DNA of 64,000 nucleotides. It comes from Amphiura filiformis. Its lineage: Eukaryota; Echinodermata; Ophiuroidea; Amphilepidida; Amphiuridae. The position numbers were made by a program, and so were the translations under genes. Location: assembly GCF_039555335.1 (NCBI RefSeq), contig NC_092631.1, positions 1,612,001-1,676,000 on the forward strand, given 5' to 3'. Positions 48,046 through 61,182 of the stretch are shown piece by piece. Numbering within the stretch: position 1 is the first letter of the stretch; each line of letters begins with the position of its first letter. The notes beneath the pieces were generated by a model. The model did no database searches. It had not been told where the DNA came from and saw only the letters and a program-made list of their open reading frames with translations.

Positions 48046-48471
48046 CAAAAAAAAAAAAAAAAGAAAGAAGATGTTTGCTTGCCCTCGACCGACCCTAATT
48101 TTGGAAATCAGAAAAAAGGTGTTTTTTTTTTTTTTACTGTACAAAAGAATACCGACCCTATTTTTGGAATGTCATGAAAATGAACTTTCATGAACGTCAT
48201 GAAAACGTGTTTTTTTTTTCTTTTCAAATTATTTGCATTCTGAAGATGTAAAAAAAAATGTATTTTAGAACTTGTGTTCAACATTTTAGTTGTTTTGTAA
48301 TGTTAGTTGATTCATTTTGACACCAAAATTGTCTGATTTTTCATATTTTGAGCCTTAATTAATTACAAACAGGAGAGTTTGCTGGTAATTAAAAAAAAAA
48401 GAAGAAGAAATCCCGACCGACCGACCCAATTTTTAAAATTCATTTGAGGGCAAGCAAACAATTTTTTTTGG
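48046..48471. repeat. Foldback element with 'tgtttgcttgccctc' ends
   Basis: The left end (48072-48086 tgtttgcttgccctc) is inverted at 48446-48460 (gagggcaagcaaaca). 'cgaccgaccc' lies inside each end and long A/T homopolymers at the edges. About 425 bp, non-coding. Confidence 0.7.
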
Positions 48472-48665
48472 TCTCTAACACTTGAAAATGTTCATTTATT
48501 AACACATCAGTTTCAAATGTTCATAATTAATGCTTTATTGTTTTAAGTGCTAACAGAAGTGTTAAGATATTAAAGCCATATTATAACATTTCTGTCAAAA
48601 TAGATTAGTATTTATTTTCCATAAAATGTTAGCTTTTACTGTCAGATATGTTCCCTTTTAATTTT

Positions 48666-48993
48666 GAGCCGAACAAGTGAGGTAAAGCATATACAATTGG
48701 AATTTTCTGACTAGCGCCCAGGCATGTTACTCCCGCGGTTGTGATACGGTACGATCCTCGGGGTGTGTGTCATTGCGTATCCCGCACGCCGTGTATACTG
48801 TGCATACGTGTTCGACTAATATTTCCATCGTAATGATAAAACGCCGGTTCCATCGTTTTATTCAAAACTACAGCACCTAAAGTATTGATTTTTGCAGAGT
48901 ATCTTTATTGACTAAAGTACGTTACAATCGTGTAAAAACCAGAATTTAATTTATTTTTGAGGGCGTTCTCCTCAGCAAATGTGGCTTTAACAC
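48666..48993 (+). repeat. Dispersed repeat, copy B
   Basis: Counterpart of 34990-35342: 'gagccgaacaagtgaggtaa' at the start, 'ctagcgccc', a CG-rich middle, 'ttgagggcgtt' and final 'gtggctttaa'. Confidence 0.45.
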
Positions 48994-50009
48994 GTGAAAT
49001 TTTGTTAAATTGTGTTCAACTTTAACAATAGGAATATGCCCAGGCTATAATGACATATATGCCATATATAAATGAACATTTTTATAACTGTATTCAAGCG
49101 ATATAAATAAAAAAATGTTTTAAAAAACTAAGTGCTAAAAATAATATTAACACAAGTATTCATGAATGTGCGATAGTGTTTATTATCTGTTACTCTAAAT
49201 GTTAATATATTAACACTTGAGATTTGCAGTGCTTGGCTGAGATGATATTACCACTGACCATGCATGTCCGTACGCAGGATTTTGGTGCAAATGTCCAAAA
49301 TGTGGACCATCCCACCCCAAAAAATCTCTTGCATGCAATTGACATTTGGGACCATTTTGAAAGTGTGTGCCATTTTTTTCTTGCCCCAAAATATAGAAAA
49401 TAATCATTACGATTAGGTTTTGGAAAGAACCTTCTGTTAAATCATGCATGACTCAATTACAAGTCTCTAAATCCCTTTCTTCTTGTCTATTGATATTTTG
49501 AATAGTGTTTATCTTTCCCTAATAGATTATGATACTACATGAACAATCAGCTTGGGCAGTTCGCACTAGGCCCTACATCTCATAGGACAATAAAGCTAGT
49601 GCCCTGATCGATTCTTCCTGCATATCAATATGCTTCATTTACATTACATTACAGAGATCGGACACTAATCTAATCCCAACCATAACAAACCATGTAAACA
49701 ATGATCACCTATATTACAGGTGATATTACATGTCTATATTACAGGATTAGATTAGTAAACTATGATATATTTGCAAGTATTATTTTGATTGAGCAGGAAA
49801 GATGTGATACTATTTTTTATAGTTGCCGGCGTCAGGTAGAATGTGTTTGTTTTTTTATGATGATGACATGGACGTACTGATCAAACTCATAGGTGTTGTG
49901 CGTTTGGCAATTTGGGAGGGGTGGGGGTTCAAAATGACCCCATAGGATTATAAAATCAAAATTTCAATTGCTCAAATACTTCTTTCAAATATATCAAATT
50001 ATTTACATA

Positions 50010-50190
50010 GGCCTAAATAAACAAAAATAAATAAATACATAAATAAATAAATAAATAAACGAAAAAAATTGAACAAATTGTAGCGTAGCATTAAAATCAT
50101 AAATATAACCATTGCTGGCAGGAGGACTCGAACCAACGATACTGACATTAGCAGTCTGATGCTCTACCACTGAGCTATATGACAGCATCT
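50010..50190 (-). repeat. tRNA-derived SINE-like element (Ser-GCT-like head)
   Basis: On the minus strand 'tagctcagtggtagagc' (A box and D arm), an anticodon loop ctgctaa and 'ggttcgagtcc' (B box) are spaced as in a tRNA. The acceptor ends (tgctgtc / gccagca) pair except at one position. The anticodon stem has two mismatches, so a working tRNA-Ser is doubtful. About 75 bp of unrelated sequence follow, then a TTTA repeat tail at about 50018-50060. Head plus tail suggests a SINE. Confidence 0.6.
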
Positions 50191-50452
50191 AGTGATGCGG
50201 GTAGAGTTTTAGCTTATACAGTGTTTGTCTGTGATAATGCCGCCTCGTGAAAGAAATAAATATAAAATCTCAATTTTTAATTTAAATTTATTTGATAATA
50301 TTCTAACCTATATTTTCTTTAGAGCAGGGACACATATTTCCCCTTTGACCGCTAAATATATAAGAATCTACTTCTTTTATTACTGATTTAAGTTCCGCGA
50401 TTTGTTCCATTAAGCAATATCAAAGATTAATGTCAAGCATCTCACAACAGGT

Positions 50453-50525
50453 ATTTAGTTGGCTTAGTGGTCTAGCACAGTGCTTTTTAACCGGGAGGTA
50501 CCGAGATCGATTCCCACCTCTGCCT
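50453..50525 (+). repeat. tRNA-like sequence (Lys-TTT-like loop)
   Basis: 'tggcttagtggtctagcac' resembles an A box and D arm, 'ctttttaac' an anticodon loop, and 'gatcgattccc' a B box. Arms do not close cleanly. Probably an eroded tRNA or SINE head. Confidence 0.4.
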
Positions 50526-52060
50526 GCAATTTTTTTAAAATAATAACCTGACATTCGCCGCTGACATTCGTACTGCAGAAGCGGAGTTATAACTTGTTAA
50601 ACTTTGCTCCTTCTGTAAAAGGGTACATTATTTTGGCACTACATTATTTCTTTTTTTCCACATTGCTGGTATTAAATATCAAATGGTCATAATTGGCGGT
50701 CACTTCAAATCATCCCCAACTGAACGAGGTTCAGGAATGTCCTCTCATTGTTAATTGGTGGTTAACCCACCACTTGAACAGGATTTAGCCAAAGCAAACA
50801 AAGACTTAAGCTTTTTACTAATGCTATACATAAGTATAAGCTTATTATCGTCCTCAACAATAGGATTAAAGATTGGTGCTTGACAATTTGCCGACTTTAC
50901 GAGCGGTTTGAGACGGATGGTCACATTACGTGCTAGTGTCATTGGTTATTGTTAAAAGGCAATAAGGTGTGTAATTGCAATATTTCCTCTGAATAGGAAA
51001 GACTCTCTACATCGAACTATGGATGCTGGTGGTTCGCAATACTGTTATTTAAGAGAAGGTATCTTCCAAATCCAAATCGAAATGTTACTGGTTATTGCAT
51101 GGGTCGCAGCTGTAGGCCTAATCATAGCACCCAGGCAATTAGCTGCATGGATTTGTGGGCCTATATATATTCATAAAAGTCAGATATACTCAAGCATGTC
51201 AACATGGTCAAGTATACTCCTCTGTTCGCGTATGGAACTGTGTCGTCAGAAAATTGAATTTTTGGTTCTATCAGTAGGAGTAGGCTCTAGGCCTAAACGG
51301 GTCAATTTGGGACAAAATGGGACCACCCAGATTTTAGGCCTATAACTTATTAAATATCCGACAAGTGACCACTACAAAACAAAATGTATATCACCAAGAG
51401 TCTAGTAGGCTTACGTTTCACAAAAAATGGTGCCAGTCGGCCTCCGGCTTCATTATTTTATTAAGGCGTCCCATTTTACCCCATGCCAAATTGTTGCTGT
51501 CCCATCTTACCCCGCTTCAAAAATGCTGGGGTAAAATGGGACGTCATTGATTTACTATGGGATTTTTTGTTGGGGCAAGATGTGACAGTGCGAGTTAGCA
51601 CACATCAAATCAATTCAATGGCGTCACATTTTACCCCAATTTGGCACATTTCTATAAAAGAATAAGAAAGAAGTGACAAGTCTTATTTACGGTGCTTTAG
51701 AAGTTATTTTTTTAATTTGAGGAACACTAATCCGGGCCATTGATTCAGATGTTTAGCCTCAAGTCGTGACCTCTGCTGGTCACATGAAAAAAGTGGAATA
51801 TTTATTTTGATGTTTAGGGCTTACGGCCCTCAGAAGTTCCTGTTTAATGAAGAATGGTATGTTACTTTAAATTGGTTGGAAATATAAATAGACATTTAAT
51901 CATAGTTATTTAGTTGCAAAAATGGGCAAAATGTGACTATTTTAAGGTATAAAAGTATTTCCGAAAATCACTGTCCCATCTTAACCCGGTGTCCCATTTT
52001 ACCCCAGTGTACCCTACTGCCCGAAGCATATAATAATACAGCTTTCATATCCGAATGTTC
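50526..52060. other. Intergenic stretch with repeated 'tcccatnttacccc' words
   Basis: The words gtcccattttacccc, gtcccatcttacccc and the inverse ggggtaaaatgggac recur between 51465 and 52015, suggesting a decayed foldback element. The frame at 51019-51345 has no recognised domain. Confidence 0.45.
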
Positions 52061-52065
52061 AAGTT

Positions 52066-52570
52066 AAAGTCATAATGTACGATCTTTTTTCAGAATTTAC
52101 CTTTATTTTTTTCAAAACCGATTTTTTGGCATATTTGTAATACTTACACATGTTATAACTTAAATCTATGAGCAAACTGTCAAATTCGTCCTATTTGTAG
52201 TAAAACGGGACGATTCTGTTGGTCCGACATAAAGTCATAATTTTTTTAGATTATGACTTTATGTCGGCCACGATCGCAAACCGTAGTCTCGTACAAAACT
52301 TGCTTGGTTACGCTCCCTCCACATGTGGAGGGAGCGTAACCAAACAGGCTTCGTAGGAGACTAACTCTGAGGCCGCACTCTCGCTGTCCTGATCCAAATA
52401 GTGCGATATGTTTCGAGTGATAGAGGTGAAGTTTATGATGTTGTTTCTTTGCAAATTCCCAATGTTTTTCGCGTCCAAATGTATTGGGAACTTTCATAAT
52501 GATTGCATTATCATTTTAGAAGAAAAAAGAAAAATCTAAAAATTTAAAAAGATCGTACATTAAGGCTTTA
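52066..52570. repeat. Foldback element with perfect 40-bp central palindrome
   Basis: Outer inverted ends 'taatgtacgatctttt' (52073 and 52549). Inner arms 'cataaagtcataa'/'ttatgactttatg' (near 52228-52265). At 52304-52343 there is a perfect 40-nt palindrome centred on cacatgtg, with arms ttggttacgctccctcca. Confidence 0.75.
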
Positions 52571-53929
52571 ATTCATACCTGTTGGTGACAAATTATTTCC
52601 AAACGTTAAACTCAAGTTCTCAGTTCTCAATACAACAAAACCTTGAATTTCTGAATTTTCATAGGACTTCTGATGAAGATCTGTCGAAAATTCAAGAATA
52701 TAGATTAGTTTGAACTTTTGGAAATAGCTTTGATAATCTTTTTAAAATTTTGAAAATTGACCGTTTCGTTCTTGAAATATTAGAATTTTACAAAAATAGC
52801 CTTTTTCCTCAAGTTTCAATCCGTTCGACGCATTCAAATTTCGATCAATGATCTGGATCGCAGAATAATAGGCCTACCCACCGAAGTGCTCGGATGCTGA
52901 GTCGGGCATCAGTATAATAAAAATCCCTTTAAAAGGGATGTGCTGGGACAAGGTTATTCACAAGCTTTCACAATAGCATAATTCTTTCATAAAATGGTCA
53001 AAATAATTTGAAGCATCTAAAGATTAAGGTGTTCAAATGTTCTTTCTGATGACTCAGTAGTTGGATTTCTTCACTGGGATTCCTTACGTCAGTTTAAGTT
53101 CCAAGTGACTTTTGCACTCTTAAAAATACCTAGTTGTTTTCATAGTCAAAATATATAATTTGACTCAGTTGAAATAATCGGAAACAAAACCACGGATATG
53201 GATGATTATAGCACGAAGGGCAAACGCTATTTATTAACAACATACATTTTATATTTTCAAGCAAATACATTTTTAATAATTTGCCATACAATGTGTATTA
53301 TATCGCGAATTAAAAAAAAATCTAAATTATTTGATATCAGAAGGACATTCTTCGTATTCAGAATGCAATTCGATATATCTGATGTGCTCTCATGTCCCAC
53401 AAAAAATACTGTCCAAACGTCAACAGTTGATTTCAATCGATATCATCATTAGTAAGGTATAATTGTATGGTGTCCGGGGTGTATAATTTAGGCTGACTGG
53501 GTGGTGCCTCCCCCCACCCGCTCCTCTTTGCGTGCCTGTGACTCTACACCACTTGATCAATACTGATTAAGTGATATCATGACTTTTGGGACATTCCCTG
53601 TGCATACATTACCCTAGCCCTGCACTTTTGAGATATTCCCTGTGGATCTTCGAGCGATGCAAACAAGTAACCGGTAGTGATGAACTATGGGTAGGATAAT
53701 CTGTTATCTGATCTCGATTTCCAAAATAGGGCGGTATGAACGCACGGCGAATAAAGTTTCGAACTTTGTATATGACGATGAGGTTAAATTAACAACAAAT
53801 TTCGAAATATCTCGAAATCGCATCCAAGAATATTATTGTGCAATGTAAAGAAAATACCCGAAAACATCAAATCAAAAGGACTTCAATATTTTTGAATTAG
53901 TCTGGTCCCAGGGTGGGCAATGTTTAGCA

Positions 53930-54380
53930 CCGGAGGGTAAAAAAAAAAAGGGGGGGCAATTATTTTTGGCAGGTCGAAACCCGGGGGGACTCAACTTTAG
54001 AAGTGACGGGTATACATGATACCGGCCACCGCCGGTAGTAGTATGGGCCTATCGGGTACAAACGTTATTTTAAAAAAGGGGGGGGTCATTGGGTACAAAC
54101 AAAATAAAAAGGGGTCATTGGGTATAATGAAAAAGGGGTTTCTTGTTTCAAAGTTTCCAAATTTCCAATACCAATTTGTTGAAATAAGAGAATTTGAAAG
54201 TTTCGGCATTATTTTGTGGCATGCTATTCTAGAAAAAATAAGTCGCAAGCACAAAAGGGGGTCACTGGGGTAGCCGCAACTAAAAAAGGGGGGGGGGAGG
54301 GTCATCGAATATGACATTTTTTTAAAGGGGGTCATCGGGTAGGCCTAAAAGAGGCACAGTCACTTCCAAAGTGAGTGCCC
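53930..54380 (+). repeat. Degenerate G-run repeats 'aaaggggtcattgggta'
   Basis: Five or more loosely spaced copies of aaa(g)4-9tca(t/c)(t/c)gggta. No protein-like coding. Matches the general style of the low-complexity tract at 4560-5110. Confidence 0.6.
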
Positions 54381-54944
54381 CCAGTCGAAAGGGTGGCAAG
54401 AGATTAGTGGCAACAGGCCTATTTATATCAAAAGATTTTAAGCTATTTTAGGCAAACTTTATGGACCATTTTTACTCTAAAAAGGCTTAGTGACGGAAAA
54501 TTAGAAGTAAAATGTGGCATGTGCAACAAGGGAGGGTGGAGATTTTCTCTTTTTTTCGGCACACTTTTGCAGGCGGAGCCGTAACAAGGTTTTTTTGGCA
54601 TGCCGTGAGGGGCGGTGAGGCAGATAATTTTTTGCACATAACATCCAAACCTCAGATACAGACAGTAAGTGATTAAAAGAAGCTTGTGGGTTTTTTTTGC
54701 TGAACCATGAAATGGTATCAGCCTATAACTGTGATGTTACTAGGTTACTAGGTCCCTAGGTTACTAGGTCCCTAACTAACCATTTGGTCTGAAATGGACA
54801 TAGGCCTATCTCTAAATGCCACAAAGGTATGACCCCATGAGTGGTGTCATATGAAAGAGAAAAACATAAAGAATATAATGAAAATATTTCCAAACGTCAG
54901 AGGTCATCCGGGGGTCACATGGGTCAAAAAAGGTAATTTTAACC

Positions 54945-55345
54945 AAAAATGCTCCGATTGAGCTTAAATTTAAATGCAATGATCCTTATGACATTCTAAA
55001 CATGTTTAAAACATTTTTTAAATTTATTTAAGGTCATTAAGGTCCTAAAGGGGTCAAATGTCAAGTTGTTCAAAATGCTCCAATTGAGCTGAAATTTATA
55101 TGCAATAATTCTTATGACATGCTAAACATTTTAAAAACATTTTAAGATTCATTTAAGGTCATTAAGGGGTCATAAAGTGTCAAAGGTCAAGTTTTTCAAA
55201 ATGCTCCGATTGATCTGAAATTTAAACGCAATGATTCTTATGACATTCTAAACATGTTGCAAATATTTTAAAATTCATTTAAGGTCATTAAGGGGCAATA
55301 AAGGGGTCAAAGGTCAAGTTTTCAAAATGCTTCAATTGTATGTAT
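54945..55345 (+). repeat. Tandem repeat, about 125-bp unit, about 3 copies
   Basis: The unit contains aaaatgctccgattgagct, gaaatttaaatgcaatgat, 'cttatgacattctaaacatg', 'catttaaggtcattaagg' and 'ggggtcaaaggtcaagtt'. Three diverged copies follow one another and a fourth begins 'aaaatgcttcaattg'. Confidence 0.82.
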
Positions 55346-56484
55346 AGGCCTACCACAATACCGGTATACTGCCGAAGCCACATGGTTCAGCTATGGTGCG
55401 GTTATCGCTCTAGTTTTTGTTGTTGTTCAATGTTTTGTTTTTTTGGTTTTTTGGCGCGCTAGTGCAGTAGGCCTATATAAGCTAGTAGGCCTAATAGTGC
55501 TGTGTCAAATTTTAGTAACTGTCAAACTTCCGATTTTCTGACTGTAGACACTATCACAATTCCGGGGAAAATTCCTACTTTTTGATAGGCTGTGTCACTG
55601 TATGTCACAGTTCCAGAATTGTTACTGTTCCTGTTTGTTATAGGTTGCAGGGGACTGAAAATGGGCAGGCTCAAAAAAGATCCCCTCTAGCCGTTTGTGA
55701 TGTGCCATGAGTATTTAATTTGATTATTTATCTTTGTTTACAATTAAAATCTATTTCATGGGAAATCCCTCTCATGCATGAAGTTGATCAAAACAAATTG
55801 AATCATATCTAATTTTGGATTGTTGGAAACTCCCCTGCTCTCTACAATGTTCAGTGCATTTATACACCATTAGGGGAATCCCCGATATTGTAAAGTGGGT
55901 TATGGGGAATATCCACGGGAAGTGTTGTAGGCCTAATGTGACAGAACAGTGGTCTATTCATAGATCATGGGTTTTTTGATGAGTATAAATGGAAAGCAAG
56001 TAAGTTTGCTCTTGGCAGAATATGAGAGAATATGGAGAGAGATTGTACTATAATTATAATGTGTTGGCCATCGTTATGCTTCAAAAGGCCGAGGTACATT
56101 TGAACCAGTTTGCATATAGCCAATTAATAATGTGCTATTTTAATACAGCAACGAAGGAGATTTTGAGTGTATGAAACCCTTTCTGGAGTCTGGTTTATAA
56201 AACAACACAACTGTCAATAAAGTGGAGCAGTGCAGAAAGAAGCCTGTTTCCTGGAGAAGGAGAGTGATCGGTGAAAGAAACACCATTTTTGGAGATTGTC
56301 TTTTGCGCAAGGAGTTATGTGTTTGGAGACTGCTCAAGAGTTAAGTGTTTGGAGAAAGCAGCACAATTTCTGTACAAGGATTTTATACGCAAAGGATTAT
56401 AAATGCAAGTGTACAGTGGACTTCGCTGAATAGTGATTTTCGCAGGACAAATGAATAAAAATATATGCATATGCTACATAATGC
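55346..56484. other. Unassigned intergenic sequence
   Basis: No gene or clear repeat. Includes two short direct repeats of 'ctaggttactaggtccct' just upstream (54740-54780) and a t-rich run near 55435. Confidence 0.4.
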
Positions 56485-56499
56485 ACCCCCATGGACTGA

Positions 56500-56950
<451 letters not shown>

Positions 56951-57229
56951 ATCAACTTCTAAGCGCACTTTAAGCAAAGTCATCGTTCATTGAATTTACA
57001 ACCGTATGACAAAACAGACGAAAATAGTAACTTTTTGCACAAGATTTACTTTCTAATTCTAAATTTATTATTCAAAATGCTGAAATAATATAAATTTTTG
57101 TTTTAATTATTGTATAAGTGTTTCTGTCAATTTTTTGAGCTGAAATAACAAGGTAAAGTGAAAGAAACTCTATGTGCGTGAATAGGACGTTTGCAGAGTT
57201 TACCACATTCTCCTTGCTATAAATTCTCA

Positions 57230-58130
57230 AAGTGGTCTGCCAAAAACTTTCCCCCTCCCCCTTTGGCCGTGCCAAAAAATCTTTGCTCTCACCCAATGAC
57301 CACATATTTTTTACAGTTGCTCTCACCGAATGCCCCTAGTGCGAAAGTGCCAGCCCTACACCTATATCCATTTCAAATTGAAGTTCCCCCCCGGGATTTG
57401 AACGTGTTCGGTTTTCCTACACCTTTTTAGGGTGTAGGCCCTAACGGTGCATGCCCAAAATATCTGTGCCAAAAATCACATGCCCCACCCCCCCTTTCGA
57501 ATCTTTTCGACCCGTGCCAAAAATCGCTTGACCCCCTTTTGACCTGCCAAAAATAGCCCCTCCCCTTTTTTTTGGCCTGCCAAAAAATCTTTGCCCCCCT
57601 ATAATTCACCACCCCGGGGGTACACATAATTATTGCACCACCCTAATGAGAATCGTTTTGTAGCCAAACCTTTTGATATGATGATAATGATGGTTTAGGG
57701 GCTGTGCAATAAGTTATGAGCCCTGGGGGGAGGGTAAATTGGGGGGGGGGGAAGCAATTTTTGGCAAGCCGAGAGGGGGGGGGGCAAGCGATTTTTGGCA
57801 CACATTCATGGGGTGCCTTTTAAATAAAACTCGCTAAAAAGGCTTAAGAAAACGCTACAAAAACGCTTATAGGCCTATATGCAAATTGTTCTGCTCGCTG
57901 CACTCGCAACATGTAGGGGGCCTAGGCCTATAGGCCTAGCCTATAGACCATTTTAGAAGATTTGGAAATTGGGATCCCAAACGATGATTTGGCATGTGCA
58001 AAGAATTTTTGGCGGGCCGAGAGGGGGGGGGGGGCAAGCGATTTTTGGCGGGCCGAGAGGGGGGGCAAGCGATTTTTGGCCATTTGGAAATTTTACCCCC
58101 AGGGGGGGGAAAATGATTATTGCACAGCCC
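57230..58130. repeat. Inverted G- and C-rich low-complexity repeats ('ccaaaaatc' / 'gatttttgg')
   Basis: Left part (57235-57600): repeats of 'tgccaaaaatc' with poly-C runs. Right part (57725-58110): repeats of 'gcaagcgatttttggc' and 'gggccgagagggggg'. The two halves are inverted relatives, so the region may be a large decayed foldback. Confidence 0.6.
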
Positions 58131-59066
58131 CTTATGTGATGAGATGATGACGATACTAGCTATGTCAGATGAAGGGCCTGCTATAAGAAAACTCAAGCAA
58201 ATAATTACCCCATTTGCTCAAAATTACCCTGTCTTACATGTATACAGAGTACAGACTAGATGTACTAGATCTAGGCTAGGTCAAACAAAAGAAACAAAGA
58301 GCAGAAATAATAAATGGAAAATAAATAAATAAATTGGCCTGCCCAAAATCAAATGCATGTCTTTCGCCCTCTGAGCGCCAAACGAATGCAAATAAGAGGC
58401 GTGAAATTACGAGAAGATGCGAGAAACAAGGACATCCCTGTTTTGTGATTGTGAATCATCAGTACGTGTAATTTTGGTACAAAGTATTTGGATGTTTTCT
58501 CTTTTCTAGTGTAATGATTTGTTCTCATCTATGTGGTAAAGCATTGCCAATTGTTTATTGTACTAAGAAGATTCACTAGATTGGTGAAAAACTGTCGACA
58601 AACGTTTCTTTTGTGATAAATACCAGAGTTGTTGGTCTATGTACATATACAGTAGTTCTGTACTGCATGCATACTGTCAGTGCACTGAGCTGTGCAGCTG
58701 TGTCATTTGACAGTTGTACATGTAGTAAACACACATGACGCAACACAACACGTAATGTGCTGGAAATAAACTCAATGATACACGGAAATGTTGTGAATTG
58801 TGATCTAGTGCCATGTGACAATTATCAGTGATAACTGATTTGTTCTTGATACAAACAACTTTGTCAAATTGTCATATTTGTAAATTGTTGTGGCAATAAA
58901 TTTAACTTGGAATTTGTTTGGGTCAGGCTTGTGAAATATAGACTCAGAATCGCAAACTAAAACTACAGCTGCCAGTGAGTCTTTTATTTTCAGTGGAGCT
59001 ACAATTTGATTTTTGTTTCATATTTGTTTCTTTGAAGGTTGAATAGTACAAGACAATATTTTCAAC

Positions 59067-59144
59067 ATGCTACAGACGGGAATAACATCGTTTCATAGGA
59101 ATATAGTTTTATTGATTTCTTGCCTGCTCTTTCTGATCACCAAG
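59067..59144 (+). CDS. First exon of a secreted/membrane protein (signal peptide)
   Basis: An ATG at 59067 opens 26 codons ending AAG|gtgagt in phase 0. The peptide MLQTGITSFHRNIVLLISCL then LFLITK is a short polar start followed by a hydrophobic core (IVLLISCLLFLI), the shape of a signal peptide or anchor. The exon at 62491 continues in the same phase. The gene's identity is unknown; most of it would lie beyond this window. Upstream 'tttattttcag' (59001) hints that the 5' UTR may itself be spliced. Confidence 0.45.
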
Positions 59145-61006
59145 GTGAGTATATCACTTATCAGCATGTGCATGATGCATGGCATGGGTGGAATTAGTGA
59201 GAAACATCCCACCGTTGCGTCCTTTATCATATTTATATGGGTGTCTATCTCGCTATGGTACATGGTGAGAACTCATTTTGTACATTTCCCTGATAGCAAG
59301 TGCCGTCAAGAGGCGTCCACACAAATTCAATTACTGCGGGGAAAATCTTTCCTGCAGTGCGCCGTGACGTGTCATGTTGGCTCCCAATCTAGCATGCCGT
59401 GCGGTCGCGGATAAACTTACTTGGGACCATCCGCTACATGTTTCAGGGCTATTTATCAGTGGCGTGCCGTGGCTGCCCCAACCCGGGAGGCTGAAGAAAA
59501 TTCAATTTTGCCGCCCCTTCCTCAACAGCCCGAAAGGTTGACCCAATTTTTTTCTCGGTCATTTGAAAAAGTGAAGAGCAAAAAAAAAAAGAAAAGGGGT
59601 TTCAGGCGCTAGCACCCTAAAAGCAGCACTTTTTGCTTTTTGATGTATAGTACCATTTTTTCAAAAATTTTTATGCTTTATCAAATTTTTCCGCCCTTTT
59701 GTATAAATTACTAATTCTTTTTGCCTTCTCCATTGTTTTTGCCGCCCCTTCATTTTGGCCGCCCCTTGCTTTTACCCCGGGGGGCTGGCGCCCCCAAAGT
59801 CCTCCCAAAAAAATATGCATATGTTTATTGTCCAACTTAGTTGAGAGTCGTGTTCCGTTTTGTAAAAATGTCAATAACAGTCAATATCTGTGCTGACGAA
59901 ACTAAGTTAGACGTGGACAACTAGGTGGAATGGTGGATGGATAAAAAACAATAAGCCCAGCATAATTCTGTGACACAACACATACAATTTGAAGAAAAGA
60001 TTAAAACGGCATCTGGAATCTGGTAGTTACTCTCAATCTCAATGCTTCCTGATTGAAGCCAGACGAGAGGGCATTTCGTGATCCACAGCCTCATTCCCCC
60101 CACTTGAAATGTCCCCCAATCGATTGCAAAATTTAGAAAATCCCATAAATAGGAAAATTGCTAATTTTAATAAGAAATGGCTTGTGTCCTTCAATCAGAC
60201 CTGGTGCCCCCAGCCCCCATCATGGTCGATGCCACCAATCAGAAGGCTACCCCAAGGTATAATGCCTAATAATGGTGACCACTACAAATCTTTATTCAAT
60301 ATTACTGAAAAGAAAAATACTTTTTATCATCACTTTGTTTTGTTGTTTGAAGCTTGAAAAGTTACACAAAATACATGTATATATACATGTATTTTGACAG
60401 AAAACTAAAAAAATATATCTGGTATAAGGTCAATTCAAATTTGTCATCAAACCACATATTATCAAAATTAAAGCCCCTGATGACTAAAGCAAGCTAAAAC
60501 TGAAAACCGTTTTGACATACATCTTGTCAAAGATTGACTTTCATCAAAAACGTTCAGCCAACATTTGATGCATTTAACAAAACAGCATAGTCTCATGATA
60601 GAGCAGCTTTTCTATTGGAACTGCTATCAAAATCCCTCTAAAATTCAATATTGTGTGTGATTCTCTCATCACAAAAATAAATTATATATTTGGGTCAAGT
60701 GAAGTATAGACATTCAGACAACAATTATGTAGATTTCCTTGACCTATATTTTACTTTTAATTACCGGTAATATCTAAATTATGTATTGTGTTAGTACCAA
60801 TTTTGCTGATGTGTAAACTAGGGTTTGCCTTTTGTACCTGAAATATTAAAAAACAATATCCTATTCCTTGGATGTCTGATTTATCGACAATCAGTAAACA
60901 CGTACGCAAAAGAATTTGTTTGAGCCAACCCTGATTTCATCTGTTTTATATTCCAACACTGGAGTCTGGATGGTTGCACTCATTGCTGCATTGAAAACAG
61001 ATTTAT

Positions 61007-61182
61007 ACAGTGGCAACTCGTTAACACGAACCCTCTTAACATGAAGTTCCTGGTAACAAGAAGTATGTTTTACATTCCCAAGCATACATTTCACATGTTA
61101 TTAGAACTGGATAACACGAACTCCTGATAACAAGAAGTAAAATTTGAATTCCGCACAACTTCGTGTTAATGCGTTTCCACTG
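61007..61182. mobile_element. Tc1/mariner-like MITE with TA flanks
   Basis: 176 bp with inverted ends cagtggcaactcgttaacac and gtgttaatgcgtttccactg, flanked by TA at 61005-61006 and 61183-61184. 'aacacgaac' words repeat inside. TA flanks and CAGTGG ends fit the Tc1/mariner/pogo superfamily. Non-coding. Confidence 0.78.

Larger units (their letters stand above)
47315..50000. other. Upstream region of LRRFIP, no gene supported
   Basis: Presumed promoter and 5' UTR of LRRFIP next to 47314, without obvious core elements. It contains a foldback element (48046-48471) and dispersed repeat copy B (48666-48993). The remaining sequence is AT-rich, with nothing recognisable. Confidence 0.5.

Noticed and set aside
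50115-50190. Functional tRNA-Ser (GCT) on the minus strand
   Set aside because: A and B boxes are good, but the anticodon stem has two mismatches, the acceptor one, and the long variable arm of tRNA-Ser is missing. Called SINE-like instead.
51019-51345. A 108-codon plus-strand frame with a hydrophobic stretch
   Set aside because: No homology recognised, no splice context, and it partly overlaps repeat-like sequence.
53198-53452. An 84-codon plus-strand frame
   Set aside because: AT-rich and Ile/Phe-heavy; the 'agaaggacattcttcgtattc' text looks like a dispersed repeat, not a gene.
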